64,000 nucleotides of DNA from Liolophura sinensis (Eukaryota > Mollusca > Polyplacophora > Chitonida > Chitonidae), in the NCBI RefSeq assembly GCF_032854445.1, contig NC_088301.1:35513187-35577186 (forward strand), written 5' to 3'. Of this stretch, positions 1 through 13,849 are shown piece after piece. Below the pieces are notes generated by a model. That model did no database searches. It was not told where the DNA came from and saw nothing but the letters and a program-made list of their open reading frames with translations. Every line of letters starts with the position of its first letter. Position 1 is the first letter of the stretch. Made by a program: the position numbers and the translations under genes.

Positions 1-3000
1 CGAATTCCAGGGTCTTCTTCATTTATTGTGTAAGATGATGAATACAATATTGCACGGAACAACAGAAACTATAAGATAAATGAAAGATGAATGAATTCAA
101 CAAGAAGTGATCGTGTCGGTTTGCTATAAGTCGATGTACAACGGATGCGATACGGTAGGCTCATTCTGATGCAAATATATCATTCTCGTAGTACGAGTTT
201 CTGCTTACATTTGTCACGAACAATCTTTTTCCAACGTGAATGAGATATAATTCCGAAAATAACCTCAATTTACCATTTTTTGTAAAAGACAATAATTTAT
301 CTATTAGAACATAGAACTTTTTCCAGCATTTAGTCATAATCGTTAATTTGCTGCTGTTATAAGGATACTTCCGTGGGATGTACACTACACGACGGTGTTA
401 GTTTGCAGCAATTAAAAGGATGGATACTTTTTAAATCAACTGCATAAACTAAATAAAATCCTTAGCAAATACTTTAGTAATCTAGTTTATCAGCATGAGA
501 AATGCGGTATAGCAAAGTAACATTCGTTACGTTCATTTTACCGCCCATCCTGGTTGTAGTTGTCTCCTACTGTGCATAGAAGAGTATTTATGTTTTCTCA
601 ATTTGTGGTCATGCGTCGGTATTTTGATACGCGCGCATGTGTGCAATGAACTGCCATACAGTTCACAATAATAACCGTTAGCCAATGCCCATGGCCAGAA
701 AACAAGTACAGAGCAGAACGAGCGATGTAAATATTTAGATTGAAACATATCTAAAGTCACCCGGAGCAGAAATCCATTCAATGAGAGAGTTGTTTCCAAA
801 CATCCGAGGGTTTCGGCGAAAGTCGCACTGGGTCGCGCGCGTGCCATCTCCGTGCGCCGGATTTACCGAGCAGACGACAGTCATCATCAGCCGCTATCTA
901 CACAACAACACGTGCGATAAATTCAACCTTTGACCTACCCAAACGCACAACAAATTTAACACTTCCATGCTCTCTAACAACCTTGGGTGGTAAAGTAGTA
1001 ATAAAGGTCATGGCAAACTGCTTCGTAAATTTCAGTATCAGTAAATCCAAACATCATGGCGATTATTCCGTTGTTCTTTCTTTCCACATAATCTGTTGGA
1101 AATGTTTACTTGGTGAGCAGTGCTTGTAATACTTTGTAACGATTTAATTCTAACTTCGTTAGAAGTAGCTAAACGTCAGTGTCTGAGGTTAATTGTTTCA
1201 AATGTTTAATGTTTTAAAGTATTAATGGACATTTTTTCCAGTAATAAATTATTTTTGACAAAGATTTTTTTCTGTCAGATTGTTAAACAAAACTCTACAT
1301 AGCATGTTTACACACAAGATAAATACGATAGCTTAAAGATATACCTGAAATGTAGTAGTTATGTTTTCTTTTGTAATTCAGATTGTGAAACTCACAAGAA
1401 GAATGAGATGGACTGATTGTTATCATAGATTCACACTGTTCGCGATCAACTTAGACGTCGGTGTTCGACTGTATTTATATGTTTATCTCTCTACAAGTTA
1501 CAATAACAGAGCCCTTAAAAACAAAATTCCATGTACGGTTCTGTTGTGTTTTTTATTCTGTATTTTGTTTGTTTTCATTTTGTGTGTGTCGGGTGTTTTG
1601 TACTTTATATACATCTTTTTATATCTCAGAGCAATTAATAAAAAGATCGACGCAATGAGATATATTTCAGCAATAAAGTGTGTGTTTCTATAATCACCGT
1701 GAGACCTTCGGGCTACAAAAGTGTGGCATACCTTTGACGTTTTCACTCAAAGAATATCCTTTAGATAAAACACACGAAATAACTGAGGCCAATCAAACGC
1801 CTTTAAACAATACGTCTGGCAATTATACAAACAACGATAAAATGTCATCCTGATTTTTATTTGTTGTATACAAATGTTATTTTTACTCTGACGTTGTCTG
1901 TGAGATTTGACAGGTTGTCTTTTGACGTTTTCTTCATTGTTTGGTGTTTTCAAGTGTTTTTAAACAAAAGCACTCACTTCAGACTTAAAAAAAACCCCAA
2001 AAATACAAATTATAAATACCAGTGAAAAGTTCTACAACATATTTAAGGCGCATTTGAAAACTTGTGAAGACTGAAGGTGTAATGAGTATTGAATGAAAGA
2101 ATACATATCACGCCGACTCGATTTATTTTCCAGCTTCAAAACTGCATTCTTTGGATAAGTCCATGTATCCAACACACTCACATGTTTTAGCGTGTTTTAT
2201 ATTATAATTGCCATGTTATAATTTATTGTAGAAGGCATAGATTTTACCCAAATTGTACATAAAATTTGAGACGAACAGTTTATGAAAACGATTCATTTTA
2301 ATAATTCTTTGCAAAGAAAAATGGACTAGCAATACTTTAACATTAATACTACTTCTTTAAATATGCTAGTCCCGTCTCAGTCAAAATAAAAAAAGTCCAA
2401 ACAAATGAAAGTCATTCAAGGTCATAAGGCCATTGTTTCTCGCCACAGGCACACTGAAGATTGTCTCTTGCCACGGGACATTTTACAATGCAATAGAATG
2501 CAACCGTTAGGTCATAATATCATTACTTAATTTGGACGTCTCTTAATTTGGCAACAACCTTTCGATTGAGTTTTATTTCACGTGGAGATAATTGCAGTCT
2601 GTGCATATTCTGGACGATTCATTAAAATTGCTTGCAAGATTTTTAGAAAAACACCACCGCCCGGATTGTTCTTCAGGCAATCTTTGTGGTGTAGACAAAA
2701 ATAGGAGTGGCTTACAAAAGCGAACAAAGGACTAAGGGGAAGATCTGTTTTCTAGCTGCGAGCCATGAGGCCTAACGAAGTTTCACACACCTAATTAAAT
2801 GGCTCCTGGAGGGACTACGACTCTACCAATTCTCCTGGATTCCTGGTTTTAGTCTGGTTAATGCATTCTCGGCGACTTGGTTCTATTCAGCAGCTAGACC
2901 AACCTGTGCATTAAGGCATAAGAGTACTTTTGGATGGACCGGAAGTGTCGTCTAACAAGTGAAACGATTCCACAAGTCTTGGCCTTTACACCTGGGAGCT

Positions 3001-6000
3001 ATTTCCCGGTGTCTGTGACAAACTGGAAATCCATGGATAACCAAAAGAAAAGGACAACGCCTCCCAGACCGGAAGCTTTACCAGAGCCACGTGCGCCGCC
3101 TTAATGTAGGTTTCGGGTTTTACTAAACAAACCGAAACGTGTGAGCGCCTGTCCTCGTACGCCAGATGAACAGGATTCTCAGACATTCACTTTGCAAGAA
3201 ATAAGAAGGGGTAGATATTACCAAACGCAGTTTCTCTGGATTTATGTTATTCGTTGTGTGGTGTTGAATGTTTCTTGGTTCATGGATAGGTTTCTCCACT
3301 TTACTATTTGTTTATTAATAAGCAATTTTGCTTTTTCTAGGTATTTTCCTTAACTAGGAAATATCTAGAACTTGAGATTCTGACACTCCAGCCGATGTTC
3401 AGACATATGTTATTGATCTAGTTATACTGTAAAATATTTGTCGTGGGAAATTCCCAACATGTCCAATTACCTTGCCTCCGCCAAGAACACAATGATATAT
3501 CTGCCCCTCCATATATTTGAGACCCCCCATATTTTCCTAATGTGACAATATTTGCCAAAAACGTAATGTTCATGTCCCAATGTTTTTAAGGAAGATAAGT
3601 GAAAGACTTATTGTTTGTTATTGATCTCAGAGCCATGACTTTCAGTATCCTTCTGTTCGTGTAACTACGATATTTTGGCAAATTAACCAACCCGACAGTC
3701 CCTAATCATGAAGCATCCTGTGCGTATACAGTCACAGCATAGTCATCTCAAACGTTTAACCTAGTGTTTGATGAATAACAACTGGTCAAAATATTTACAG
3801 GTAAATGAATCATTTTTTCCATCCGGTTTTAATTTTTTTTGGTAAAAGTAGGGAAATGTTTCAGGCGTCAACACTGCTGTAAAACATAACGTAACAGAGT
3901 ATTGGACATATGTGACCGTGTACACATTTCATAACAATAGGATGATTAACAGTTTTTTCAATTGACATTCAAAACCACATATTGTTTTTTAAATGTCCAA
4001 AACGATGCGCGTCGAACACGAAATGAAATTGAAGAGGACAGCTCTTGCTGGGATCAAGTGTTTAGTGTCAGATTTTTGTCAAGAATATTGCCCTCCAGTT
4101 TTCCTGTTAATGACCTTCCCAACACGTGACCTGTCAGTCGTGTCCCTAAGGCTAGGATCGAAGGGGCAGAAGCGCCCCTCCTACACCTCCATTTGCCTGA
4201 CAGGTCTTTTTATATCGGCCGTAGACCCAACCGCAAACCTTCAGCTTGAGACTTTTTTTCGGCGGTACGACCGTGCCTTAATTACTGTTGCTTAGCTCCC
4301 AAAGCTGATCCTTCCAAACTTTCGAGAGCCGTTCGCGTATTGCTCTTGAAAGCTTAGTTAGACTGACCATAAATCCCCTCCTAGCCTTGTCTCGCTGAAC
4401 CTCTTAATCAGTCTCAGTGGCCCAGAACGGCTCCTCGAAAGTCTGCCTTGCTATAAAACCCTGGAAAAAAGAACGAAATCTCGATTATATTAGATTTGTT
4501 TAAATTGATCAGTGCTTGACCCTGCCAACGTTCCGTGGTGAAGCGCACGGCTTGGAGCAAAGGTCAGGGCAATATTAACGTAATGTCGCTCAAATTGCTT
4601 AAAACACACAAGTTTGTCCATACCTGAGGTTAGGTTGGAGGCAATAGCAGAGCGCTGAGGCCGAACTCTTCAAATAATGCTTGACATACTCCCCTCAGTC
4701 TATGCTGAAACCCCAATTACGTCTCGTAACTCAATTGCATGGTGACTGACGCTCGCAGATCTTTAGGCGCGCTTTGTTTTAAGTGAACCTCTTGGCCCAT
4801 CCATACAGTGTTCCATTCCATTTCCGGTGTCGTTTATAGATTAAAATATGTACTTTTAGGGGGCCTTGGCCTAGATAACGAAAGCCATTTTCAATTAGAA
4901 ATCTGTACCGATCCAGTTTATAACAACACAATGGGATTAATAATACAGACATTGGTTTAGAAGACCACCTGACATGGTCTTAAGGGTATATCTTTAAAAT
5001 AAATGAATTTAAATTGGTTGTGGTTGTATAGTAAATAGGAAACGTTTAAAATGAAAGACGAAACTTCTTCGTTCCTTCTCGTTTTCGTCGAGATACCACA
5101 GTTTGTTACATCCTATAAAGACAAATAGTAGCAGGAAATATAATTCACCTGATGAATATGTCACCTTCCTTTTACATGAAAGTTACTTTGTACGATGTGT
5201 TCAGTATATAAAGTGAGTTCGAGATACGTCAGAGATTCTGGACGCTCTTACATGAGAATTATACTCACTGTAAAACTTAAGAAACTTGGAGTGAAGACGT
5301 TTGGGGGGAATAACCTTGACACAGTAGTTTTTGCAGTAATAACTCGTGACGTTGATTGAAACCTTTGCATAACACACAGGATCTAACACAGAAGCCGATT
5401 AAATGCTGCCATTTAAATGATTCATACTCTACCTTTAAATATATATATTGAATTTTCGTACAAAAATAATGTAAGCTTTTCAGGTGTTTCCTTGAGTCTT
5501 GTGTATCTAGGAATTCATAAGCAGGAAGAGATATCAACATCAGGGCGTCGGCGGTATGAGACTACGAGACAAACCATTGATGCTTCACAATTGTAACCAT
5601 TTTGATGACAGATGCGCCCCCATACATTATTATTAATTCTTCCGTGTTGTAGTGTGCCTTTTCTGGAGATCTCTCGTGTAAATATATGATTAATATGCTT
5701 CGAAACGAGCAATAAAATTTAGTTACTTGACTAAATCTTACCTTGATGTACATGAATGATGTGTCGAATGACAGAAAATGAACTAGGAAATCTACTCTAT
5801 GAACCAAAATCCTTAGTTTCATAGATATTAATGTTTTATAATCGAAGCAACCTTAAATCAGTACAACTGAGTGCTATCATATTCCGGCCATTCAGTTTTA
5901 TGAGCTTCATAGACATGCATAGTGATGCCCCAAGGAAAACCACCACACGAATGTGGGTTGAGATGACATGACCATCGTCACGCGCTTAACTGGATAACTT

Positions 6001-6169
6001 ATCCCTGAGGGTCATGTTACAAAAGATGTTGCATAGTTTATTAAGACGCCGGTTGCCCTCATCAATTATGGCTGAATTAAACTCTAATCAAGTCTACAAC
6101 ATGACCATCGGCAAATACCCAAAATACGGCTAGGGAGTTTAATATAGATCCATTTTGTACTAATTACCG
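1..6169. other. Gene-poor AT-rich sequence, nothing recognised
   Basis: No reading frame here shows a recognisable domain, and the longest frames (about 100 codons) look like chance openings. A minus-strand frame at 533-847 lies in a slightly more GC-rich patch and could be a first exon, with a GTGACT donor-like site inside it, but nothing supports it further. A short stretch near 4859 (GGGGGCCTTGGCCTAG) resembles the head of a tRNA-derived repeat. I see no RNA gene. Confidence 0.5.
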
Positions 6170-6252
6170 ATGCGTATTTTACGCCGTACTCAAGAATATT
6201 TCACTTATACGACGGCAGCCAGCATTATGGTGGGAGGAAAATGCGTATTTTA
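6170..6252 (-). mobile_element. 5'-truncated SINE with perfect 12-bp target-site duplication
   Basis: About 60 bp of the 3' core of the window's main SINE family (GTACTCAAGAATATTTCACT, then the CAGCATTATGGTGGGAGG block) lies between two identical 12-mers, ATGCGTATTTTA, at 6170-6181 and 6241-6252. Direct repeats of this length are the expected footprint of target-primed reverse transcription, and loss of the tRNA-like head is the usual 5' truncation. The copy also lacks the ATAAATAAA tail, so priming probably started inside the element. The first repeat overlaps the element's own TTTTA, so the exact edge is ambiguous by a few bases. Confidence 0.8.
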
Positions 6253-7054
6253 ACCTGAGAACAAAAAAATCGTTTACTAAGAACTATAACGAAACACTTA
6301 CATAGATACATCATTTTCTCAACACCGAGAATTATGTGTGCACGTAATGCCGCAAGACCGTTAGTGTAGAATGCACAAAAAGGAGATGAATTCAAGATAT
6401 CGCTTCACAAGTAGTGTACACTTCACAGATGAAAAGTCACTTCACTGGGAGATTAACTGAAACTCGGTGGAGAATTAGCCTGGAACCAAAAAAGAAACAC
6501 AAACCAATCAAAATGTCTAATTAACATGCCACGTAATGAATCTCAGTTAAGCCTCATGACTGTTTATTATATGTGAGAAGTTCACTGTGGACCATGTATT
6601 TATAAATTGTTATCATCACTGCATTGCTATCAAACATAACCATGCTTTTACCTACATGTAATTCTTTTTAAGCCATGATGCAAGGGGGAATCTAAGCCAC
6701 TACTATTTAAGCATTTGTGTGACGAGTTAGAATATAACTCTAACAAGAGGCATGAGTTCACCGGTTACGTGAGTCCATTTGTCAAATATATGACTATCGA
6801 CGACTCTGTAGTGTTTCTCTCCATGTATACTATTTTATACCGTGCGGTCTGTGCATTGTACTCATAGCCCAATCACTGTTTCCTCTTGTCTTTTTGGTTG
6901 CGATTGAGAATTCATGTCTTGCAAATTTAACGCCATCAACACACTTAAAAATTACGCATGGTTCCCTCGTACTGGTTTTATTTATAGTATAGCAGATCAA
7001 ACTAATAAAAGTTCGTTGCTTAAAGACACTTAAATGAAGATATGAAGTGGATAT

Positions 7055-7315
7055 ACTTACTGGTGGTTGTCATGCTAGTGCAGCACAATCATCCAGAAAC
7101 TCTCACCTATGTTACACCTATGTGAGTTCAAATCCTGCTGATGCTGACTTCTTCTCCAGTGGTACGTGAGGAAGTATTCCAGCAACTTGATGATGACCGT
7201 GGGATTCCCCCGGGCTCTGTCTGGTTTCCCGCCACGATAATGCTGACCTTCGTCGTATAAGTGAAATATTCTATAGTACGGCGTAAAACGTCAATTAAAT
7301 AAAGAAATAAAATGA
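7055..7315 (+). mobile_element. tRNA-derived SINE, near full length, diverged
   Basis: This copy reads head to tail on the plus strand. A degraded tRNA-like head (TGGTGGTTGTCATGCTAGTG) is followed by a B-box-like GAGTTCAAATCC at about 7125, the central block with TCTGTCTGGTTTCCCGCC, the conserved core (CATAATGCTGACC, then GTATAAGTGAAATATTCT and TACGGCGTAAAAC) and an AT-rich ATAAAGAAATAAAA tail. It aligns end to end with the copies near 29.0 and 37.6 kb but is more diverged, so it is an older insertion. Frames that overlap it are translations of the repeat, not genes. Confidence 0.8.
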
Positions 7316-10300
7316 ATGCGATAGGACTATATCGGTGATGAAAAATGTATAACTTACGACACAAAAGTCAACATGCATGTACCATGCAGTGAACGTCATT
7401 CTTCGTTTATATATGCAGTTACTTCTTTCTTCCACATACGATACGCGGAATTACTGTATAAGCTAATTATAAGCTATGACCTATTTTTTGTTTTCAAAAA
7501 TTGGCTTCAGTACACCATAAATAATGACGACTTAAACCAGTTCTAAAAGTAAAAAGTCCAGAACGCCGAGTGTCATTTGATTCCGCCCATGTACTCAGTA
7601 ATTCAATTACTTATATGACTTCCAAAAAATTATATAACACATTTTGGTACAGAAGTGTGTATTTTCTTGATATGCCAGTCCCTGAGGCACAGTCTGCAAT
7701 TCCCCGACTAAACAATGAGAGAAAGGAAAGGATTTTTGAGATTTTAAACCAAAAAAGGCTCAGATCGGCCCTTTGGGTAAATGGATATCAATTCTCACCA
7801 TGAGAGTCCTTTTTGACAGACATGTTTTCCTCACAGAACTCATGAACAAGGCTTACACTCTCATTTTAATTTCCATTCGAGAATAAGTTGGCTGGTTCTT
7901 TGTTTATGGCGATGTCACTAGTGTTATGAAGATATCATATTTGCCTAATGATTACTGTTACCGGTGCATTAACGCAGCAAACGTAATGACAGTCCACCAT
8001 CTTTGGAGGCGTCATATCAAAGCACCGCCCCGGGGGTCTGGCCTGCTTCCACGGCAATGAAGTTTGATGTTCATCAAGAGACAGTGGCAGGCGTGCTTTA
8101 TGACAAAGCCCAGCTATTTGAAGATGTTACATAGACGATAGAAATGTTCCCTGTGATATTGGTGCTCAACCTTTTCGTCTGTGTTTCAGCAACAACAATC
8201 TCCCATGAATATTCTCCACCACACCGACCCCCCCTGTGGTTCATATCACTGCTGATGTGGTCTGCCAAAGAACTTGTTGGTGAGAAATTTCTATAGGCTT
8301 AACAATTGATAATTAATACAGATAATGTATCTTTCACGTTCTTCTAAAACAAAACAAAGAAATGAAAAAATCAAATCCACAAATTGTGCATGGCCAATCA
8401 AGACTACTTTATTTTGATCAGGTGTGGACACGAGTCACGTGACTAGTACACTTATGTGATATGGGTCTCCATGCCTTTTGGTGGGGTAGTGGGGTGTGCT
8501 CCGAGGATCAGCCGTATTCGCACGATCACTGGAATGTTTCTTTAACATCCTACTTTCCAAATCACCCCAAGCAAGAATTCTTCGCCTCAGCGAATCAACC
8601 AATGATCCCTAGAACAGCTTCCTGATTTTGTTTTCTGAATTTTGGCAATCGCAAAGGACTACAGAACCCGGTCCGCGTGTAATCAGCACATTCGCTGTTT
8701 CTTTCTACTATGGTTTGAGATTTGATTTTTTCCCTTATCATGGCGACCTTGTTACATGGTCTTAAGATCCCTTTGGAGTGATGCACAGAAGTGCACGTGG
8801 CACCAAGGTGATATAGCGGCAGCCCGCGGGCTGTTGTGGAGATGGTTAAAAAACTATGGCGGGCTCATCAGCAACGCCATTGCGCTTCCACAAGATGAAA
8901 AATGTTCTGATTATCGCTCTATCATTGGGACTCAAATTATATTATTTTCTTCTGATGTCGTCTAACTTGTCACCAAATTATTGTGCCCGAAGCAAACTGA
9001 TCCTCTCGCATTTCAGCTCTCGTGTCCATACGGAAGAAAGCACCGAGACATTCTCACTTTTTTTAATAAACAAGATGGGACAATAGAGCTTATTCATGAA
9101 TATAAGATGTTACGTCAACTTATACCAAAAGAACTGGCGAAATCTAACATACACTCATAAATATTTACCTATGTGTAACAGCAAACTGCCTCCTCATAAT
9201 CAGGAAATCCCAAACCAGTTCACCTCATATTGATATATTCATCAAAACAGAAGTTCTGTTCCCTCTTCTTGCCACTGCTGTTATAAAACAAGCAAGCAAA
9301 GTCGCGCGTATAAATGTGGCATTAGAATAGGAAAGGAGTTCATATCGAATCTTTGGTGCGACTCTTTGAAGCCCTGTTAATTCTGATGGATGAGTTTCTC
9401 GGGATGATGGCGATAAAGGTGACTTAATGCGACACAAAGTTTCTAATTCACTTAGTTTGTCTTTCTGGCCTTGGGCTGGCGGCGGTTTTCTCGCACAGTA
9501 ATCTGATGACCACTGTCAAACCCTGGACTTCCGTATTCCAGATAGGAAGATGCCATAGTGCAAATACGCCCGAGGCCATCCAAAAATATGAAATAGCTCG
9601 TTTCGTCTCTCTCCTTGCCCCACAATACCATCAACACCGTTACAGTGGAGTTGGTTGTGCGGTGAGATTCTATCCAAGGTAAAGTAATCACCTTTTAACT
9701 CGAATATTGCCAAATATTGGATTTTCCAGAGCGCGCTGGAACGACCCGCAGATAAGTCGTGACCGTAGATAGATAATTCCACGGCGAGGTGCCTGCGGGA
9801 TGTCTAACCTCCTGATATATACTGCCTGTGGTACTTGTGCGACTCGGCAAGAAGAGTGATTCTGAGATTTTCAATAAAAAATTTCCTGACACATGAAGGC
9901 GAAGCCCGTTTTGTATACATATAACTTTCTAACACATGTGGAATGGCAAGGCAAGATGAAAGCTTATATATGTTAATGATAGTTATTTATACTGGTTAAG
10001 AGACGACCTGATGTAATTTTTAAACGGTGTGTACTGCCCTGCCTGTTAAACGATTTTTGTGTGAATCGCTTTACTCTTCACCAGTTAGTCACGAGTTTCC
10101 AACAACAGTTATTTTGCTTTTGAAAGCTGTTGAGCCAGCCTTTGTTCCTGTTAGTAATTCTTCTTACAACGATGATAGATAACGTGGTGAAATAATAAAG
10201 AGTTTTCTTTCAATTAGTTTTGGAAGAAGAAACGATATAACTAAAGCCAAGAGAATAATCCATCTGTTAGTAGTATTTGATACTGGACACACGCGTGCAC

Positions 10301-13300
10301 AATCTGCTTGTTCCGTAGGCTTTATGTTGTGTGATTATCAAATACGTCACGATTTTAACATGAAGTTCCCAAACCATGATTTACTGAAACTTAACTGCAC
10401 CCATAACACTTACCGATGCCGTTAAAAGCTCTAATTATACTATTACTACATCATAAAAATCAGGAGACTCATAAAACTGATATGCAATTAAAGACGTTAT
10501 GAACGTTAGAGTTTTACATGATATGCCCCTAAGCTGTGAATTTAGTGGGACGGGACGAGGCCGGTTGAAATCCTTTGATGTTTCTAACGAATAAAGTGAA
10601 CCATTCTTGCAATAATTGTGACACTAAAGCGATATTGGGCCACGTCGACATGCAGGATGACTGCCTTTCGATCGAAACAATGCTTTGATGGCGAAACAAA
10701 GCCATAATGTTAAAGTCAGAGGTCCATTTGATTTTCTCAAGTCTTGTCTTAGTGGTCCGTGCTTTTCTCATTGTTACAGGACAGTGCTTCATTGTAAAAG
10801 CTGTGTGTGCAACGAATAGCAATGTGTTCCGTAGTAAGTCCAAGTTTCAAAGGAGTACTGGTGCGAAGTATAGAACAAATAATCAAAATATTTGTTTTGA
10901 ATACATGCAGTGTTCATGATTAAACTAGGTCTGGTTTGTATCTCAGTCAGCTTATGTCTGATATACACTCAAACTCACCCTCTATTATGTGTTACACCTA
11001 AAACACGTTATAAGGAAGTGGGTTATATAAGGAAGTTTTTGTTGTCCTATAATTCTCCATTCCAGCGACATTGTGTACATATAACGACGTGATACTTGCA
11101 TTTATCCCTTTCCATTCTTCCTATCTGGTTTTGCTGAAAAACACTCTCCTTATCTGTTTTAAGTGATATCAGCTTTATGTATTTCCGCAGGTCTTCGTTG
11201 ACTTAAAGGTGTTATACCTTATTTTCAGACTGCCGTCGGGTTAGTGTGTATCTCTGTTAGGACACGGTTGCCATTAAGCCCAACCGTAAGGTATATCATG
11301 TGCGTCAGCGCAACATTGCTGGAAATGACATTTGTGAGCAGGTGTAGATGTATTTCAATCGAACCTTTAGCGTCATGAATATGACTGGATTATTAAATGA
11401 ATGACACGGTAGATGTTTTTATCATATCGGGACAATATATATATATATGTATGGGGGCGCTCCGACATGAACAGTGTCTATGATATACTGGCTCTATGCG
11501 CTAGTGATAAATACAGGTGGGCTAAGGCGGGCACAGTATTCAGCATTCCTACAGTAATACAGTTACTAGATGAAACTATGACGTCAGAAACATTTAAGAT
11601 TTGTAAACGACCTCGGTTTAGACAGGGGAATAAACTAGTTTAATTGTACTTTGCTTCGTTTTGTAAAGTAAAATATAGAATACAGACGATTTGCCACTAG
11701 TAGTTCGCACAATAGGTCCCACCGCTGGAATACAACTGGCTTCACCTGTTCAGTGTTTTTAATAATAACGTACCAGAATTTGTTTTTCTTATCAGCAAAC
11801 TAAATTGTTGAGTCTTGTCCCTCCAAAAAAAACCCTAAACAAACCTTAACCAGGCACTAAAACAAGATTACAGAAATCCCATCATTACATCATAATCTTT
11901 TATCAAAACTATTTCTGTAAAATACTGGCAGCAACCGATCATTGATAAGCTGACAATTACAACTATATGGGTAAATCCCAAAAGCAAATATGTCTGGTAA
12001 ATAATCTGTCAATTACACTTAGATGCCGACGTTATTTCAACAGTTCCAGTGATAACTGTAAACAAAAAAGTTAAAACCTTCCTGGATCACCTGATAATCT
12101 GATTGGATTTACGAGGTTGTCATTATATCGCACATCATCACGCTGCTAGCGCATGTCGCAAAATGATGCTATAGTTCCCTTTTAGTGTTTGGTGGATGTA
12201 ATTATTGTGAACTATCTGATATATAATGAGCCTTCGGGTGTACATTCAAGCAACCCAAGCCCATGACTTCGGGGTTCAGTCGTTACAAGTGATAGGCCAA
12301 CAGTGTGATAAGTCTAATTGCCACAGTGGCAAGCAGCGAACCGTTTCAATAATGGGGGCGAAGGGGAGGTAGAGATGTTTTCTGACAAACATTTAAACAG
12401 AGCTCAGATAAGATATCCAACAAATTGATTCGGTGTTAGAAATGATATCAACACAATTATTAGCCCGGGGTTGTAATTACACATGCAAATTCAAGTCGTT
12501 TTGAAGATGGGCATCACCCTTAGAACATCTGCTTGCCACGGGCTCCCACATGTACGATTAACGCCTGTCCATATAAAGGTGTGTATAGATGGATGGGATT
12601 ATGTCAACCACAACAGATAATACGTATATCATCCCACCAATAAAAGGGGAAAAGATAAGCTTTTTCAGAAGTTATAGGCCATGAGAATTTGTGTTGATCA
12701 CATGTGTGTGTGTGAAAAGTTCATCGAATTTAACTCGAAGCAAAACCTTTTGAAAACAGCAATGTCGCAACTATATTTTGGACCTGACCTTTTATAGGAG
12801 AAGAAAAGAAATATTTAAAATTAAATCAAACATAACAACTATTTTGATACATGCGTGATTGCAATTCTCAGAGAAAAACGTAGCCTGTCTCGTTCAGATC
12901 ACCCCCGTTATAGGTCATTTGGCTCGTTTTCCAAGGACCTGGGGAGTTAAGTATGAATATTTCCTCCCAGTACGGCTCACCATTCTCAATCTATTAACGT
13001 GACAATTTTACATTCTTTCATATGGTTAGAAACTTGTAAATGCATGTAAATTTGAAGGAATGCCTCTACATATTGAGGTGCTTTGCAAAAGGGGACTGGT
13101 TTCCTTTAGGGTGTGTGAGCTGCAGAGTATGTGCTAACAAATCATTCAATTTGCCACTTTATTACATATTTGGCTATGTGCCCTGATAAAAGATGAACGG
13201 TTTCTTTCTCCAATGTTGTTCAGCTCGTGTAATGAGCAATAGTCTGACAGCTAATTGATGGCACATACATGTAGGTTTAGCCGCAGGCAGTCTGGACTTT

Positions 13301-13777
13301 CTCAACAGAAGATATCCCGCACCACTAAAGCCAATCACTCGTAAATAACGGATTTACTTATGTAGGTACACACAGAAAAGAGCCACCTACATCTCACGCG
13401 ATACTACTTCGTCACAAAGGGAATAGGTGCGATATTACATCAATACATAGCACATTATTGCATCGCTATAGAACATACTGAAAAATATAAAACAGATATG
13501 TAAGGGTATAACATATTGGGAAAATAAAGCAATGTTGAGAACTTTGAATTATTTCAGATAATCTACGACCAATATTACCGCATTAAAATGTAATTATATG
13601 AGCTTAGTTCCACAATCTTACGATCAATAAAGAGAACTTCGAACTCCTAATCGTGAGTTCCTCATTTCTGTATATGAAATATTTTGTAGAAGTTATATTA
13701 GAAGCTGTATTAAATTATTAAAAGATATAAAGTACTATATGCCTAATAAATCCACGGGCACATATCAGAAAGATGAA

Positions 13778-13781
<4 letters not shown>
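7316..13781. other. Gene-poor stretch with a few unassigned open frames
   Basis: Nothing is recognised by similarity. On the minus strand at 9452-9691 a 79-codon frame has fairly protein-like composition (charged C-terminus ending RQPKARKTN) and possible AG acceptors upstream (TTAAAAG and GGATAG), so it could be a terminal exon or an old element fragment. The plus frame at 7570-7803 ends in a charged segment (NNERKERIFEILNQKRLR) of no known family. The plus frame at 10707-10919 begins with a hydrophobic, signal-like stretch. None is supported enough to call a gene. Confidence 0.4.

Positions 13782-13846
<65 letters not shown>
13782..13846. repeat. (TA)n microsatellite
   Basis: An uninterrupted run of about 32 TA units with no variant bases. 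A tract this pure is likely to be length-variable, so the assembled length should be treated as approximate. It is able to extrude a cruciform. Confidence 0.97.
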
Positions 13847-13849
<3 letters not shown>

